The translations under genes were made by a program, and so were the position numbers. From CALMZN01 sp964443785 (GTDB lineage: Bacteria; Patescibacteriota; Patescibacteriia; UBA1558; GWA2-36-10), in contig CAYUER010000006.1 in NCBI GenBank assembly GCA_964443785.1, positions 1 through 38,797 of the forward strand: 38,797 bases of DNA, given 5' to 3'. Below the pieces are notes generated by a model. That model saw only the letters and a list, made by a program, of their open reading frames with translations, did no database searches and was not told the origin of the DNA. Below are positions 20,367 to 28,967 of the stretch, in pieces. Numbering within the stretch: position 1 is the stretch's first letter; each line of letters starts with the position of its first letter.

Positions 20367-21413
20367 ATGTCCACAAAAGTTTTAATCGAAAATAAAAATG
20401 TTTTGGTCTTGGGGGGAGCTGGTTTTATTGGCTCTCATCTTTGTGAAGAGTTGGTCAAAAAAGGAGACAATGTCATTTGTGTCGATAATTTTGTTTCTAG
20501 TGATGTCGAGAATATTCGTACTTTGCTAGAGTATCCAAATTTTGAATTCATTCGTCACAACACCACCAAACATATTGACTATGCTGAATTGCCAGAGCTG
20601 AAGCGCTTCAAAGTAGATGTCCAAGGTTTTCAAGAAATTTATAATTTGGCTTGTCCGACTGCACCCAAAGATTATCTCAAATTCCCCGTGCAAACAGCCA
20701 CCGCCAACTCAGTCGGTGTGATCAAGAGCTTGGAGCTAGCCAAGAGACACAAGGCTAAATATCTTTTGGCCTCTTCTTCGGCTGTCTATGGCCAGCCACC
20801 AGCCAACAATGAGCCAGTGCCTGAGGATTATATTGGTTTGATGGATTTCTTGAGCCCTAGAGCTTGCTACAACGAAGGCAAGAGATTTGCCGAGATGGCC
20901 ACAGCTACTTATCGTGATACAGTCAAAGTTGATGCCAAGATTGCTAGGATTTTTAGCACCTATGGTCCACGCATGCTTCAGCATAGTGGTCGCCAAGTAG
21001 CTGATTTTATTCGCCAGGCAGTGGCCGGTGAAGATGTCACAATTGCTGGCAACAAGGATTTGACTATGACTTTTTGTTATGTCAAAGATATCGTCGATGC
21101 TCTGATCAATCTCATGGCTTCAGAAATAAATAAGCCAGTCAATCTTGGTAGTGAAAAGCCCTACACCCTCACTCAGGTAGCCGAGAAAATCATTGCTTTG
21201 ACTAGCTCTAAGTCTCAAGTCATCTATGGTGATCAATATGCTCACAGCAATCAGCCGACTATTCCTGATATTAGTTTGGCCAAAAATGAATTAAACTGGT
21301 TTCCGTTGGTTGATCTAGATGAGGGTCTGAAGCTGGCTATTGATTTTTATCGAGCGACCGCAGTGTTGCATCAGACTATTGCAGGACAGTCTTATTCAGA
21401 GACAGAAGATTAA
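20367..21413 (+). CDS. UDP-glucuronate decarboxylase-like NAD-dependent epimerase/dehydratase
   Basis: This 348-residue extended short-chain dehydrogenase has the NAD-binding GGAGFIGSHL (about 16-25), CVDNFVSSDVENI, the conserved YNLACPTAPKDYL (about 94-106), SSSAVYGQP with the catalytic Ser/Thr region, and the active-site YxxxK in ACYNEGKRFAE. The sequence NLACPTAPKDY and CYNEGKR pattern is closest to UDP-xylose synthase and related UDP-glucuronate decarboxylases; a nucleotide-sugar epimerase or dehydratase is the alternative. The enzyme would supply an activated pentose or modified sugar to the surrounding glycosyltransferases. The start ATG is the first in frame, 27 nt after the GT2 stop. 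Confidence 0.88.
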   Translation: MSTKVLIENKNVLVLGGAGFIGSHLCEELVKKGDNVICVDNFVSSDVENIRTLLEYPNFEFIRHNTTKHIDYAELPELKRFKVDVQGFQEIYNLACPTAPKDYLKFPVQTATANSVGVIKSLELAKRHKAKYLLASSSAVYGQPPANNEPVPEDYIGLMDFLSPRACYNEGKRFAEMATATYRDTVKVDAKIARIFSTYGPRMLQHSGRQVADFIRQAVAGEDVTIAGNKDLTMTFCYVKDIVDALINLMASEINKPVNLGSEKPYTLTQVAEKIIALTSSKSQVIYGDQYAHSNQPTIPDISLAKNELNWFPLVDLDEGLKLAIDFYRATAVLHQTIAGQSYSETED

Positions 21414-21444
21414 AAATAATTTTAGGATATTAATTATAAATATT

Positions 21445-21675
21445 ATGAATTTTGATGTACCAGATGAAAAAGAAGCCATGAAAAGATCAGAGCTGGCTCT
21501 TTTTAATGAAAGAATAGAACAGTTTAACGAAGCGGATCTGGAGCTGGATAGTGATGGTGGTTGCCAAACATTTGAAAATAAAATCAAATTAACCTTTCCA
21601 GAGATCACAGACCCAGAAAGATTAAGAGCCATAAAAGCAGCTATAAGCATGCATTTTTTAGAGAAATATTTTTAG
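21445..21675 (+). CDS. Small acidic unknown protein, copy A
   Basis: This 76-residue acidic protein starts MNFDVPDEKEAMKRSELALF. It is similar to the next gene: LFNERIEQFNEADLELDSDG aligns with VFDSRINQFQESDLAPDSNG, and TFENKIKLTFPE with KFEQKVWSVFPE. No signal peptide or membrane helix is present. The family is not recognised. The start at 21445 gives the alignment-compatible N-terminus; a longer in-frame ORF would overlap the epimerase gene. It probably belongs to the same transcript as the epimerase. Confidence 0.6.
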   Translation: MNFDVPDEKEAMKRSELALFNERIEQFNEADLELDSDGGCQTFENKIKLTFPEITDPERLRAIKAAISMHFLEKYF

Positions 21676-21708
21676 AAATTTTAAAGCAAAAAAATTAAAG
21701 ATAATCAT

Positions 21709-21990
21709 ATGAGTTTTGAAAGACCAGAGGATTCACAGGGAGAGCAAGGGCTAGAGAGTCATGAAAGAACTGCTCGGGAGAAATTAAACAGCGGTAATAT
21801 GGCAGAAATCAAAGAAGTTTTTGATAGTAGGATTAATCAATTTCAAGAAAGTGATTTGGCCCCAGATAGTAATGGTAGAACTTATGACAAATTTGAACAA
21901 AAAGTTTGGTCTGTATTTCCAGAACGAGATGGCAGTATCACTGATTTAAAAGCGGGTGCATCCAAGCATTTGTGTGGTGTTAGTGATTAA
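21709..21990 (+). CDS. Small acidic unknown protein, copy B
   Basis: This 93-residue paralogue of the preceding gene starts MSFERPEDSQGEQGLESHER. The shared core is the FDSRINQFQESDLAPDSNG block followed by the FEQKV-x-x-x-FPE block, with a different C-terminus (KHLCGVSD). It has a longer polar N-terminus. Tandem duplication followed by divergence is likely. The stop codon lies inside the 55-nt duplicated sequence that flanks the N gap, but the reading frame is intact on the left side. The function is unknown. Confidence 0.6.
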   Translation: MSFERPEDSQGEQGLESHERTAREKLNSGNMAEIKEVFDSRINQFQESDLAPDSNGRTYDKFEQKVWSVFPERDGSITDLKAGASKHLCGVSD

Positions 21991-22189
21991 ATATTTTTTT
22001 GATGAAAGTTTTTGTGGTCATTCCTAGCTATAACNNNNNNNNNNNNNNNNNNNNNNNNNNNNNNNNNNNNNNNNNNNNNNNNNNNNNNNNNNNNNNNNNN
22101 NNNNNNNNNNNNNNNNNNNNNNNNNNNNNNNNNNTTAGTGATTAAATATTTTTTTGATGAAAGTTTTTGTGGTCATTCCTAGCTATAAC
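21980..22189. other. Spurious scaffold gap: 100 N flanked by an identical 55-nt overlap
   Basis: The 55 bases at 21980-22034 are repeated exactly at 22135-22189, on either side of a run of exactly 100 N. Identical contig ends joined by a fixed-length N run indicate an assembly join that was not merged. Collapsing the overlap puts the GT2 start 11 nt after the stop of the acidic protein gene. The left copy holds only the first codons of the GT2 gene. Confidence 0.92.
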
Positions 22190-22807
22190 GAAGCTCATAA
22201 TATTGAGGCAGTTTTGGCATCTTTACAAAAATATAATTATCAAATAGTAGTAGTCGATGATGGCTCTAGCGATCAGACTGCGCACTTGGCCAGTCGAGCT
22301 GGGGCAATTGTCTTAAGACATGAGATCAATCGTGGTCAGGGAGCAGCTCTTTATACTGGCACTTTGTATGCTTTAGATCAGGGTGCTGATATTATTGTAC
22401 ATTTTGATGCTGATGGGCAGTTTGTAGCGTCCGAGATTAGTCGAGTGATCGAGCCTCTAGTAGAGGGTCGGGCAGATATTGTGTTTGGTTCAAAATTTTT
22501 GCAAGCCAATCAGATACCACCGTTGAAAAAGTTTTTGATCATCAAGCCAGCTATCTGGCTCAACAATTTTTTGACTGGTCTCAAGCTATCGGATGTGCAC
22601 AATGGTTTTCGTGCTCTCAGTAGAGTAGCTGCCCAAAAAATCCAGATCAAGCAAGATGCCATGGCTCATGCCAGTGAGATTGTTGCTCAGACCAAAAAAC
22701 TAGGTTTGCGTTATCAAGAGGTGCCAGTGACGGTTTTGTATCGAGAGTTTGGCCAGGGTTTTGGTGGAGGAGTGAAGATATTAATTGATTGGTTTATAAA
22801 AAAATAA
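22157..22807 (+). CDS. GT2 family glycosyltransferase
   Basis: This 216-residue soluble GT-A enzyme starts MKVFVVIPSYNEAHNIEAVL. It has VVVDDGSSDQT (about 33-43), HFDADGQF (DxD, about 87-94), and the late NGFRALSR motif with EVPVTVLYREF. It is a short polyprenyl-phosphate-type or transferring GT2 without membrane helices. The DUF2304 membrane protein encoded 2 nt downstream is a frequent partner of such short GT2s, as a membrane anchor. An in-frame TTG one codon earlier is ignored in favour of ATG 22157. The first 33 nt are also present in the left contig end at 22002-22034. Confidence 0.9.
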   Translation: MKVFVVIPSYNEAHNIEAVLASLQKYNYQIVVVDDGSSDQTAHLASRAGAIVLRHEINRGQGAALYTGTLYALDQGADIIVHFDADGQFVASEISRVIEPLVEGRADIVFGSKFLQANQIPPLKKFLIIKPAIWLNNFLTGLKLSDVHNGFRALSRVAAQKIQIKQDAMAHASEIVAQTKKLGLRYQEVPVTVLYREFGQGFGGGVKILIDWFIKK

Positions 22808-22808
22808 T

Positions 22809-23150
22809 ATGTTGATTTTACAAATTATTGTTTCTATTTTTGTTTTTTCGAATCTATGGCGTATCTATAGCCAAATGAAATCTCGAAAAATCAGTGTAGC
22901 TAGTTTTATTTGGTGGCTGGCCTTGTGGCTAGTCGTGCTAGTAGTTTTTTGGCGTCCGGATAGCACTGGTTATTTGGCCTTGGCTTTGGGTGTGACTCGC
23001 GGTGCTGATTTGATGATTTATATTTCGGTCTTGGTGATTTTTTATTTGCTTTTCAAAATATTTGTACGCTTGAACAAGATAGAAGATTCTATCACTAGAT
23101 TGGTCAGACAGAGGGCTCTAAACCCCAAAGAAACAGAAGATGAAAAATAA
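22809..23150 (+). CDS. DUF2304 membrane protein
   Basis: This 113-residue protein has three membrane helices (about 1-18, 30-48 and 68-85) and a cytoplasmic basic C-terminal helix (KIFVRLNKIEDSITRLVRQR). The pattern with RKISVASFIWWLALWLVV and RGADLMIYISVLVIFYLLFK is that of DUF2304. The family is regularly found next to GT2 genes and is thought to anchor or assist them. The end overlaps the next GT2 gene by 11 nt, so all three are translationally linked. Confidence 0.85.
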   Translation: MLILQIIVSIFVFSNLWRIYSQMKSRKISVASFIWWLALWLVVLVVFWRPDSTGYLALALGVTRGADLMIYISVLVIFYLLFKIFVRLNKIEDSITRLVRQRALNPKETEDEK

Positions 23151-24186
23151 AGTTGTTCTCATTATTGTTAGCTACAATGGTCAAAAATATTGGCCTGATT
23201 TGTTGCCAGCTTTGGCTGCAGAGAAGTATGCAGATTTTGATTTGGAAGTTGTCATAGTAGACAATGCTTCTACTGACGCTAGCGCCACATACATTGAGAC
23301 AAATTTTCCCAATTTTACTTTGATCAAATTAGCCAAAAACGAAGGCTTTGTCGGCGGTAATAACACCGCTTATTATTATGCTAAAGAAGTGGGCGCTAAG
23401 TATATTTATCTTTTGAATCAAGATACAGTGATTACACCTGGTTTTTTGCAAGCCCTGTATGATTATGCTGAGCATAATAATTTTGGCACTCTCCAGTCCA
23501 AGATCAATCTCTGGCCAGCTCAAGATAGGATCAATACCCTTGGCAATCCGATTCATTTTTTGGGCTTTGGTTATTCTTTGGGCTGCAATCAGCCAGACAA
23601 GGGCTCTTATCAGATTAGTAAAATAAATTATGCTTCAGGCGCTGGCGTCTTTATCAATATGGCCGCTTTGGATCAATTGGGTCACCTTTTTGATGATACT
23701 ATGTTTTTGTATCTAGAGGATTTGGATTTGGGCTGGAGCTTGCAGATTTTAGGCTATGATAATTATCTCATCCCAGCTAGTCAGATTTATCACAAGTATG
23801 AGTTTGATAGAGGTATGCGTTCGGTTTATTGGTTTGAGCGCAATCGTTTGTGGGTTCTGCTCAAAAATTATCATATTTTGACGATCATGGTTTTGTGGCC
23901 AGCTTGGCTTGTTATGGAGATCGGCCAGCTTTTCTTTGCTTACAAAAATAATTATTTACTCAAAAAAATAAAAGCATATAGTTTTCTTTTTTCTTTTTCG
24001 CAATGGCAAAAATTATTACATTATCGCTCCTTGATTCAGCACAAAAGACAGAGGAGAGAGCGTCAGATTGTTCGTGATTTTTCTGGCAAGATATTGTTTC
24101 AACCATTGAATAGTTGGGCCTTGCGTTTGGCCAATTTTTTCTTTAATATTTATTGGAATTTAATTCGCCTGATTATAATTTGGTAG
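23140..24186 (+). CDS. GT2 glycosyltransferase, rhamnosyltransferase-like
   Basis: This 348-residue protein has LIIVSYNGQKYWPDLLPAL (about 6-24), VIVDNASTDAS (about 38-48), NEGFVGGNN and LLNQDTVITPGF (DxD-equivalent, about 92-103), then ASGAGVFINMAALDQLGHLF and YLEDLDLGWSLQ, the GT2 acceptor-side ED motif. This is the WbbL/rhamnosyltransferase subgroup that adds sugars to lipid-linked glycans. The C-terminal part (about 245-348) has one or two hydrophobic segments that may lie along the membrane. It ends the first half of the island; a repeat-bearing intergenic region follows. Confidence 0.9.
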   Translation: MKNKVVLIIVSYNGQKYWPDLLPALAAEKYADFDLEVVIVDNASTDASATYIETNFPNFTLIKLAKNEGFVGGNNTAYYYAKEVGAKYIYLLNQDTVITPGFLQALYDYAEHNNFGTLQSKINLWPAQDRINTLGNPIHFLGFGYSLGCNQPDKGSYQISKINYASGAGVFINMAALDQLGHLFDDTMFLYLEDLDLGWSLQILGYDNYLIPASQIYHKYEFDRGMRSVYWFERNRLWVLLKNYHILTIMVLWPAWLVMEIGQLFFAYKNNYLLKKIKAYSFLFSFSQWQKLLHYRSLIQHKRQRRERQIVRDFSGKILFQPLNSWALRLANFFFNIYWNLIRLIIIW

Positions 24187-24187
24187 T

Positions 24188-24331
24188 TTTAATAATTTAA
24201 ATTTCTAACCTAAAGAGGATGAATCCAGTTAGAAATTCACAAAAACAATGTATAATAATATAAGTATTAGTTATACGCTAAAATTTTACTTTGGTACCCA
24301 AAGATTTAATAATTTAAATTTCTAACTGGAT
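24188..24331. repeat. Direct and inverted repeats overlapping the GT4 start codon
   Basis: A 22-nt sequence TTTAATAATTTAAATTTCTAAC occurs at 24188-24209 and 24305-24326; only its first 20 bases need be considered for the match TTTAATAATTTAAATTTCTA. A third, inverted copy of the core is at 24223-24237 (ATCCAGTTAGAAATT), which is perfectly complementary over 15 bp to 24317-24331, the segment that contains the GT4 ATG. The middle copy can therefore pair either with the upstream copy (10 bp) or with the start codon region (15 bp). A TATAAT at 24251-24256 and a CTTTGG/CCAAAG hairpin lie between. Confidence 0.65.
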
Positions 24332-25475
24332 GAAAATAGCAGTCGTCTGTTCAACTTTTCCACCATATAGCGGCGGCATGGGCAATGTCGCTTATTACAA
24401 TGCTTGGCATTTAGCTACCAAGGGTCATGAGGTTACTGTTTTTACCCCTCGTTATAAAAGTGTCAAAAATTTTAAAGACGAGTACCCCTTTAAGGTGGTC
24501 CGTCTTTATCCTTGGTTCAAATATGGCAATAGTGGATTTTTACCACAATTGATTTGGAAGCTGTGGAAATTTGACGTGATTAATCTGCACTATCCTTTTT
24601 TTGGTGGCGCAGAGATTGTTTATTTTTTGGATAAGATCAAAGATATCAATCTCATCACCACCTACCACATGGATGTGGTTGGTACTGGTATTTTGTCTAG
24701 TTTTTTTCGCTGGCACACAGAGCATGTTTTACCGCGTATTATCGATCGCTCGGACAAAGTGTTGGTCACTTCTTGGGATTATGCCAAAACTTCTGCTATC
24801 AAAGATTGGGTAGCTATTGATCCGGACAAATTTGCCGAAGTGCCAATCGGTGTGAATCATCTTTTGTTCAAGCCCCGTTTTCGTGACAAAGAGATGATGC
24901 AAAAATATGATTTGTATGACAAGAGTGTTGTGTTGTTTGTCGGTGGCTTGGACAAGGCTCACTATTTCAAAGGAGTCAATATTTTGATCCAAGCTATTTA
25001 CAAGCTCAATGACAATGATGATTTTAGAGTTTTGATAGTCGGTAGCGGTGATATGCAGGATAGCTATCAGAGTTTGGCTGACAATCTTGGTTTGAGTAAA
25101 AAGATTATTTTTGTCGGCAAAGCTAGTGATCAGGATTTGCTCAAATATTATAGCTTGGCTGATATGCTGGTCCTGCCGTCTATTGATCGCTCCGAGGCTT
25201 TTGGTATTGTGGCGCTAGAAGCTATGGCTTCATCTTTGCCAGTGATTGCCTCTGATCTGGCTGGTGTCCGATCGGTGGTAGTCAAAAAAGAAACCGGACT
25301 TTTGGTCAAGCCTGGTAGTGTACAAAATTTGACTGATATGATCAGGACATTGCTCAAAAATTCTCGTCTAGCTAGAGCCATGGGTCAGGCTGGCAGAAAA
25401 AGAGTGCTAGAAAATTATACTTGGGAGATTGCTGGCGAAAAATTGAATCAAATTATTAACAATTTACAGTCATGA
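24330..25475 (+). CDS. GT4 family glycosyltransferase
   Basis: This 381-residue GT-B enzyme starts MKIAVVCSTFPPYSGGMGNV, with the Gly-rich acceptor loop of GT4. The C-terminal donor domain has VVLFVGGLDKAHYFKGVNIL (about 195-214), VLIVGSGDMQDSYQ and the ExxxxxxxE motif in SEAFGIVALEAMASS (about 287-301). No membrane helix is present. It uses a nucleotide sugar to extend a glycan chain with retention of configuration. The start codon lies in a 15-bp inverted repeat (24223-24237 with 24317-24331), possibly regulatory. It overlaps the next GT4 gene by 4 nt (ATGA). Confidence 0.92.
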   Translation: MKIAVVCSTFPPYSGGMGNVAYYNAWHLATKGHEVTVFTPRYKSVKNFKDEYPFKVVRLYPWFKYGNSGFLPQLIWKLWKFDVINLHYPFFGGAEIVYFLDKIKDINLITTYHMDVVGTGILSSFFRWHTEHVLPRIIDRSDKVLVTSWDYAKTSAIKDWVAIDPDKFAEVPIGVNHLLFKPRFRDKEMMQKYDLYDKSVVLFVGGLDKAHYFKGVNILIQAIYKLNDNDDFRVLIVGSGDMQDSYQSLADNLGLSKKIIFVGKASDQDLLKYYSLADMLVLPSIDRSEAFGIVALEAMASSLPVIASDLAGVRSVVVKKETGLLVKPGSVQNLTDMIRTLLKNSRLARAMGQAGRKRVLENYTWEIAGEKLNQIINNLQS

Positions 25476-26701
25476 AATTTTGTGTTATCAGCAATCTATA
25501 TCCTCCTTTGATTCGTGGTGGCGCAGAGATTATTGCCGCTCAAGAGGCCAAGGGTTTGAAAAAAGCTTGGCAGCATGTTTTTGTGATTAGTAGCAAACCG
25601 AGAAATATCAAAGTCAACAACCAAAAAATTTCAGCTAATAATAAAAATTTTTGGCTAGACGAAGAAGATGGGGTGTCAGTGTATCGCATTGTACCAGTCA
25701 ATATTTATTATTATCTCAATGATTTTTTGCACGCTGCTCCTTGGCGTTTTCTCTGGCACATTATCGATACTTTTAATATTTTTTCTTATTGGCAGATTAG
25801 GAAGATTTTGTTGCAAGAAAAACCAGATGTAGTCATTACGCACAATTTGATGGGTTTAGGCTTTTTGTTACCCCTCTTGATTCGTCGCTTGGGTATCAAG
25901 CACATACACACTCTCCATGATGTGCAGCTGGTGACGCCATCTGGCCTGATCATCAAAAACAAAGAAAATCATTGGTCGCATCGTTTTTTTAGGTATATTG
26001 GCTATCCTTGGCTGATGAAAAAATTATTTGCTTCACCTAATTTTGTGATTTCTCCTTCGCAGTATCTTTTGGATTTTTATACTCAGCGCGGATTTTTTCC
26101 CCAGTCAGTCCAGAAGGTGATCTACAATCCGACTGATCAAAACTGGCAGAGTATCAAAAAAGTTAGTAGTGAAAAATTGGAGCTGGTCTATCTTGGTCAA
26201 ATGCACGAAGCCAAAGGAGTGCTAGATCTGGTGAGGCTTTTTAGTCAGCTGCCCTTGCAACATGCCCGTTTACATGTGATTGGTGGAGGGCCAGATATGA
26301 AAAAAATAGTAGCCGCTGCCAACAATGATCAGCGCATAGTTTTTCATGGTTGGCTCAATCACGCCAAGCTTTGGAGTTTATTGGCGCGTATGGATGCTTT
26401 GGTGTTTCCCTCTTTGTGTTATGAAAATTCACCGACAGTCATCTATGAAGCCTTGAGTCTAGGCTTGCCAGTAGTTTGCGCTGATATTGGTGGTGCTGGT
26501 GAGCTGATCACTGAGGGTGTCAATGGTTGGAAATTTCCAGCTGGCGATCAAGCAGCTTTGAAAAAAATCATCCAATATCTTTATGAGCATCGTGATATTT
26601 TACCCAAGATGGAGGAGGCTTGCCTGGCCAGTGTCAAGGATTTGAACTTAGATAATTATTGTCAAAAAATAATCACCCTAGTCAATGAAAATCCAGAATA
26701 A
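25472..26701 (+). CDS. GT4 family glycosyltransferase
   Basis: This 409-residue GT-B enzyme starts MKFCVISNLYPPLIRGGAEI. The donor half contains LELVYLGQMHEAKGVLDLVR (about 233-252), HVIGGGPDMKK and the ExxxxxxxE motif in ENSPTVIYEALSLGLPVV (about 316-333). IKHIHTLHDVQLVTP is the acceptor-side histidine loop typical of the mannosyl/glucosyl-transferase-like GT4s. It is translationally coupled to the GT4 gene upstream (ATGA) and overlaps the next gene by 17 nt, so all three are one unit. Sugar specificity is unknown. Confidence 0.92.
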   Translation: MKFCVISNLYPPLIRGGAEIIAAQEAKGLKKAWQHVFVISSKPRNIKVNNQKISANNKNFWLDEEDGVSVYRIVPVNIYYYLNDFLHAAPWRFLWHIIDTFNIFSYWQIRKILLQEKPDVVITHNLMGLGFLLPLLIRRLGIKHIHTLHDVQLVTPSGLIIKNKENHWSHRFFRYIGYPWLMKKLFASPNFVISPSQYLLDFYTQRGFFPQSVQKVIYNPTDQNWQSIKKVSSEKLELVYLGQMHEAKGVLDLVRLFSQLPLQHARLHVIGGGPDMKKIVAAANNDQRIVFHGWLNHAKLWSLLARMDALVFPSLCYENSPTVIYEALSLGLPVVCADIGGAGELITEGVNGWKFPAGDQAALKKIIQYLYEHRDILPKMEEACLASVKDLNLDNYCQKIITLVNENPE

Positions 26702-28259
26702 AAAATTATTTCCTTTTTTATTGTTTACTTTATCTTTGGCGTTTTATGCTGCGCCGATTTTATTTTTGTGGTGGTCACAGTGGCAGTCAGCCAGGCACTT
26801 GGCTTTCAACTGGCCTGATGCTAGCGCCAATTTTTGGGCTGTCGAGTCCATAGTCAATCATCGTGGTCTAGGAGAATTTGATCCCCTGAATATTCCCAGT
26901 GATTTTTTATTGCATACGCGTAGTCAAAATGTCATCGATGGTTTGACCGTGCCAATGACTTTTTTGCCTAGTCTTTTTTTGCTAGCATCTTTGTCATGGC
27001 TGTGCGGGGCTTTTGCCTCTCTACTACTAGTGCCATTGCTAGCTGCTGCTGCAGTTTTGATTTTTTATTTATTGATAAAAAAATTATTTGCTAGCGAGCG
27101 TGCGGCTATGAGTAGTGCTGTACTACTAGCCACTTTGGGGCCTTGGTTGTATTTTGCGGCCCAACCATTATTGCCCAATATTTTAGTTTTGTTTTTGGCT
27201 ATTTTATCTTTGTATGCTTTATTAAAAGAAAAATATTTAGCTGCTAGTTTATTTTTTGCCTTGGCTATTGTCTGCCGTCCGCCAGAATTAGTTTGGCTTT
27301 TGCCAGCCCTGTTGTTGTTTTTATATTTTTATAAACCAAGAGTTTCCAAATTGCGTATTTTGAACAGTTTGCTCATTTTTACAGCTATCATCCTTTGGGC
27401 CTTATATTTAAACAAGCAAGTTTTTGGTGGTTATCTGCTGACTGGTTATTCCAACTTTCAGGCCAATGGCTTGCCCAGTGGCACCAGTATCGGTACCAAT
27501 GCTTTTTCTTGGATTTTTCCTTTTGGTTTTGATCCGCTCTTGATGCTCAAAAATTATGCCAAATATTTTGTTTTGTTGGTTTGGCCTTATAGTATTTTTA
27601 TGCTCTTGGGTATTTGGCAGATCAGGCATCAAGCCGCTAGCTCCAGAGAGAAAAAATATTTATTGCTTTATGTGCTCGTGAGTATTATTTTAGTTTTGTA
27701 TTATGGCTCTTGGCGCTTTGCTGACAATCTGGTGCTCAATCTGAATACTATCAGCATTTCTTATGTCCGTTATTTTTTACCTTTATTTTTATTAGCTATA
27801 CCTATAGTTTTTTGGGGTATAGAATTTTGTACCCGCAATATCAAAAATAAAAATTTTGGGCAAATTATTATCATCATTACTTTATCTTTATTTTCTTGGC
27901 GACAAGTTATTTTTACCAAAAATGACGGCTGGATCGATCAAGCCCGCTACATCAAAGCTTATTATCAGGAGTGGGAAAATATTAAGAAATTAGCACCCCA
28001 GGGCTCAGTTATTATATCGGAGAGGAGCGACAAGTATCTTTATCCTTATTATCGCGTAGTGGTACCACAGGGTGATCTAGAGCTATGGCCACGCATTCAG
28101 AATATTTACAGGGCGGTCGATATCTATTATTATTCTAGTGAGCAAGGGGAGCGATTGGCTGAAACTCAAAAAATCATGGCTGCTAGTGGTCTTTATCTCG
28201 ATGAGCCAGTCGCTATTACTACTCAGCTCAATTTGTATAAAGTTTTGAGTGATAAATAA
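26685..28259 (+). CDS. GT-C-like polytopic membrane glycosyltransferase
   Basis: This 524-residue membrane protein has about ten or eleven helices, starting LFPFLLFTLSLAFYAAPILF. The first extracytoplasmic loop contains NWPDASANFWAVESIV (about 41-56), the position at which GT-C enzymes of the ArnT/PMT type keep their catalytic acidic residue. The C-terminal 110 residues, after LSLFSWRQVIFTKND, are soluble and extracytoplasmic with helical and beta elements. It would use a polyprenyl-phosphate sugar, plausibly that made by the GT2 enzymes here. It closes the GT4 operon, overlapping the upstream gene. Confidence 0.8.
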   Translation: MKIQNKKLFPFLLFTLSLAFYAAPILFLWWSQWQSARHLAFNWPDASANFWAVESIVNHRGLGEFDPLNIPSDFLLHTRSQNVIDGLTVPMTFLPSLFLLASLSWLCGAFASLLLVPLLAAAAVLIFYLLIKKLFASERAAMSSAVLLATLGPWLYFAAQPLLPNILVLFLAILSLYALLKEKYLAASLFFALAIVCRPPELVWLLPALLLFLYFYKPRVSKLRILNSLLIFTAIILWALYLNKQVFGGYLLTGYSNFQANGLPSGTSIGTNAFSWIFPFGFDPLLMLKNYAKYFVLLVWPYSIFMLLGIWQIRHQAASSREKKYLLLYVLVSIILVLYYGSWRFADNLVLNLNTISISYVRYFLPLFLLAIPIVFWGIEFCTRNIKNKNFGQIIIIITLSLFSWRQVIFTKNDGWIDQARYIKAYYQEWENIKKLAPQGSVIISERSDKYLYPYYRVVVPQGDLELWPRIQNIYRAVDIYYYSSEQGERLAETQKIMAASGLYLDEPVAITTQLNLYKVLSDK

Positions 28260-28294
28260 TAGCTATTAATTACATTTATTTAAAGGGGTAAATT

Positions 28295-28702
28295 ATGGAT
28301 TGTATATTTTGTAAAATCATCAATAAAGAAATACCAGCTAAAATTATTTTTGAAAATAATGATTATCTAGCTTTTTTGGATATTGAGCCAAATACTCTTG
28401 GTCATAGTCTGGTCATACCCAAAAAGCATGTGGAGAATTTTGCTGCGCAGAGCGATGAGCAGGCAGCGGCGCATATGCAGATGGTCCATCATATTGCTCT
28501 CCAGCTAGCCACTTTGCTCGAGAGTGATGGCTTCAACATCGCTATCAACAATGGCCGAGCTGCTGGTCAGCTAGTGGATCATGTCCATTGGCACATCATA
28601 CCGCGCTACACTGGTGATGGTCTCCAGCATTTTACTCATAGTCCTGAAGCCAAAGAAAAATTAGATGAAGTATTTAAAAAATTAAATGCCCAAATTAAGT
28701 AA
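28295..28702 (+). CDS. HIT family hydrolase
   Basis: This 135-residue protein starts MDCIFCKIINKEIPAKII, with the CxxC zinc pair of the PKCI/HINT group. The histidine triad is VDHVHWHIIPRY (about 113-124, HxHxH), and the mid-part FNIAINNGRAAGQ is typical. HIT proteins hydrolyse AMP-lysine or dinucleotide polyphosphates and related compounds. It has a visible Shine-Dalgarno, AAAGGGGT, five nt before the ATG, unusual in this window. The end overlaps the NifU-like gene by 17 nt. Confidence 0.95.
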   Translation: MDCIFCKIINKEIPAKIIFENNDYLAFLDIEPNTLGHSLVIPKKHVENFAAQSDEQAAAHMQMVHHIALQLATLLESDGFNIAINNGRAAGQLVDHVHWHIIPRYTGDGLQHFTHSPEAKEKLDEVFKKLNAQIK

Positions 28703-28925
28703 TAAGCAAAAGCTTTTAGATATAATAGAAAATATACGCTTGTCTCTTGCTCAGCACAATGGTGATCTGCAATTGGTCAAATATGACCAAAAGCAGGGTA
28801 TAGTCACTATTTCTTTGCAGGGAGCCTGTGCCCACTGTCATTTGTCTGATATCACAGTCAAATTTTTGGTAGAGCACGAGATTCGCTCCAAGCTACCTAG
28901 TGTCAAACAAATCAAGGTAGTTTGA
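28686..28925 (+). CDS. NifU-like C-terminal domain protein
   Basis: This 79-residue protein matches the NifU C-terminal domain: a helix at LLDIIENIRLSLAQHNGDL, a beta pair QLVKYDQKQGIVTISLQG, and the metal-binding CAHC in GACAHCHLSDITVKFLV (about 48-64). The usual motif is CxxCP with small residues; here it is CAHCH. Such proteins carry or scaffold iron-sulphur clusters. No other Fe-S assembly gene lies in the window. It starts within the end of the HIT gene. Confidence 0.88.
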   Translation: MPKLSNKQKLLDIIENIRLSLAQHNGDLQLVKYDQKQGIVTISLQGACAHCHLSDITVKFLVEHEIRSKLPSVKQIKVV

Positions 28926-28967
28926 GTCTTGCTTTATTCTTCGTATTATATTCTAATAAAGTGATTT

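Noticed and set aside
22035..22134. Missing genes in the N gap
   Set aside because: The identical 55-nt flanks indicate an unmerged overlap, so there is no reason to expect hidden sequence.
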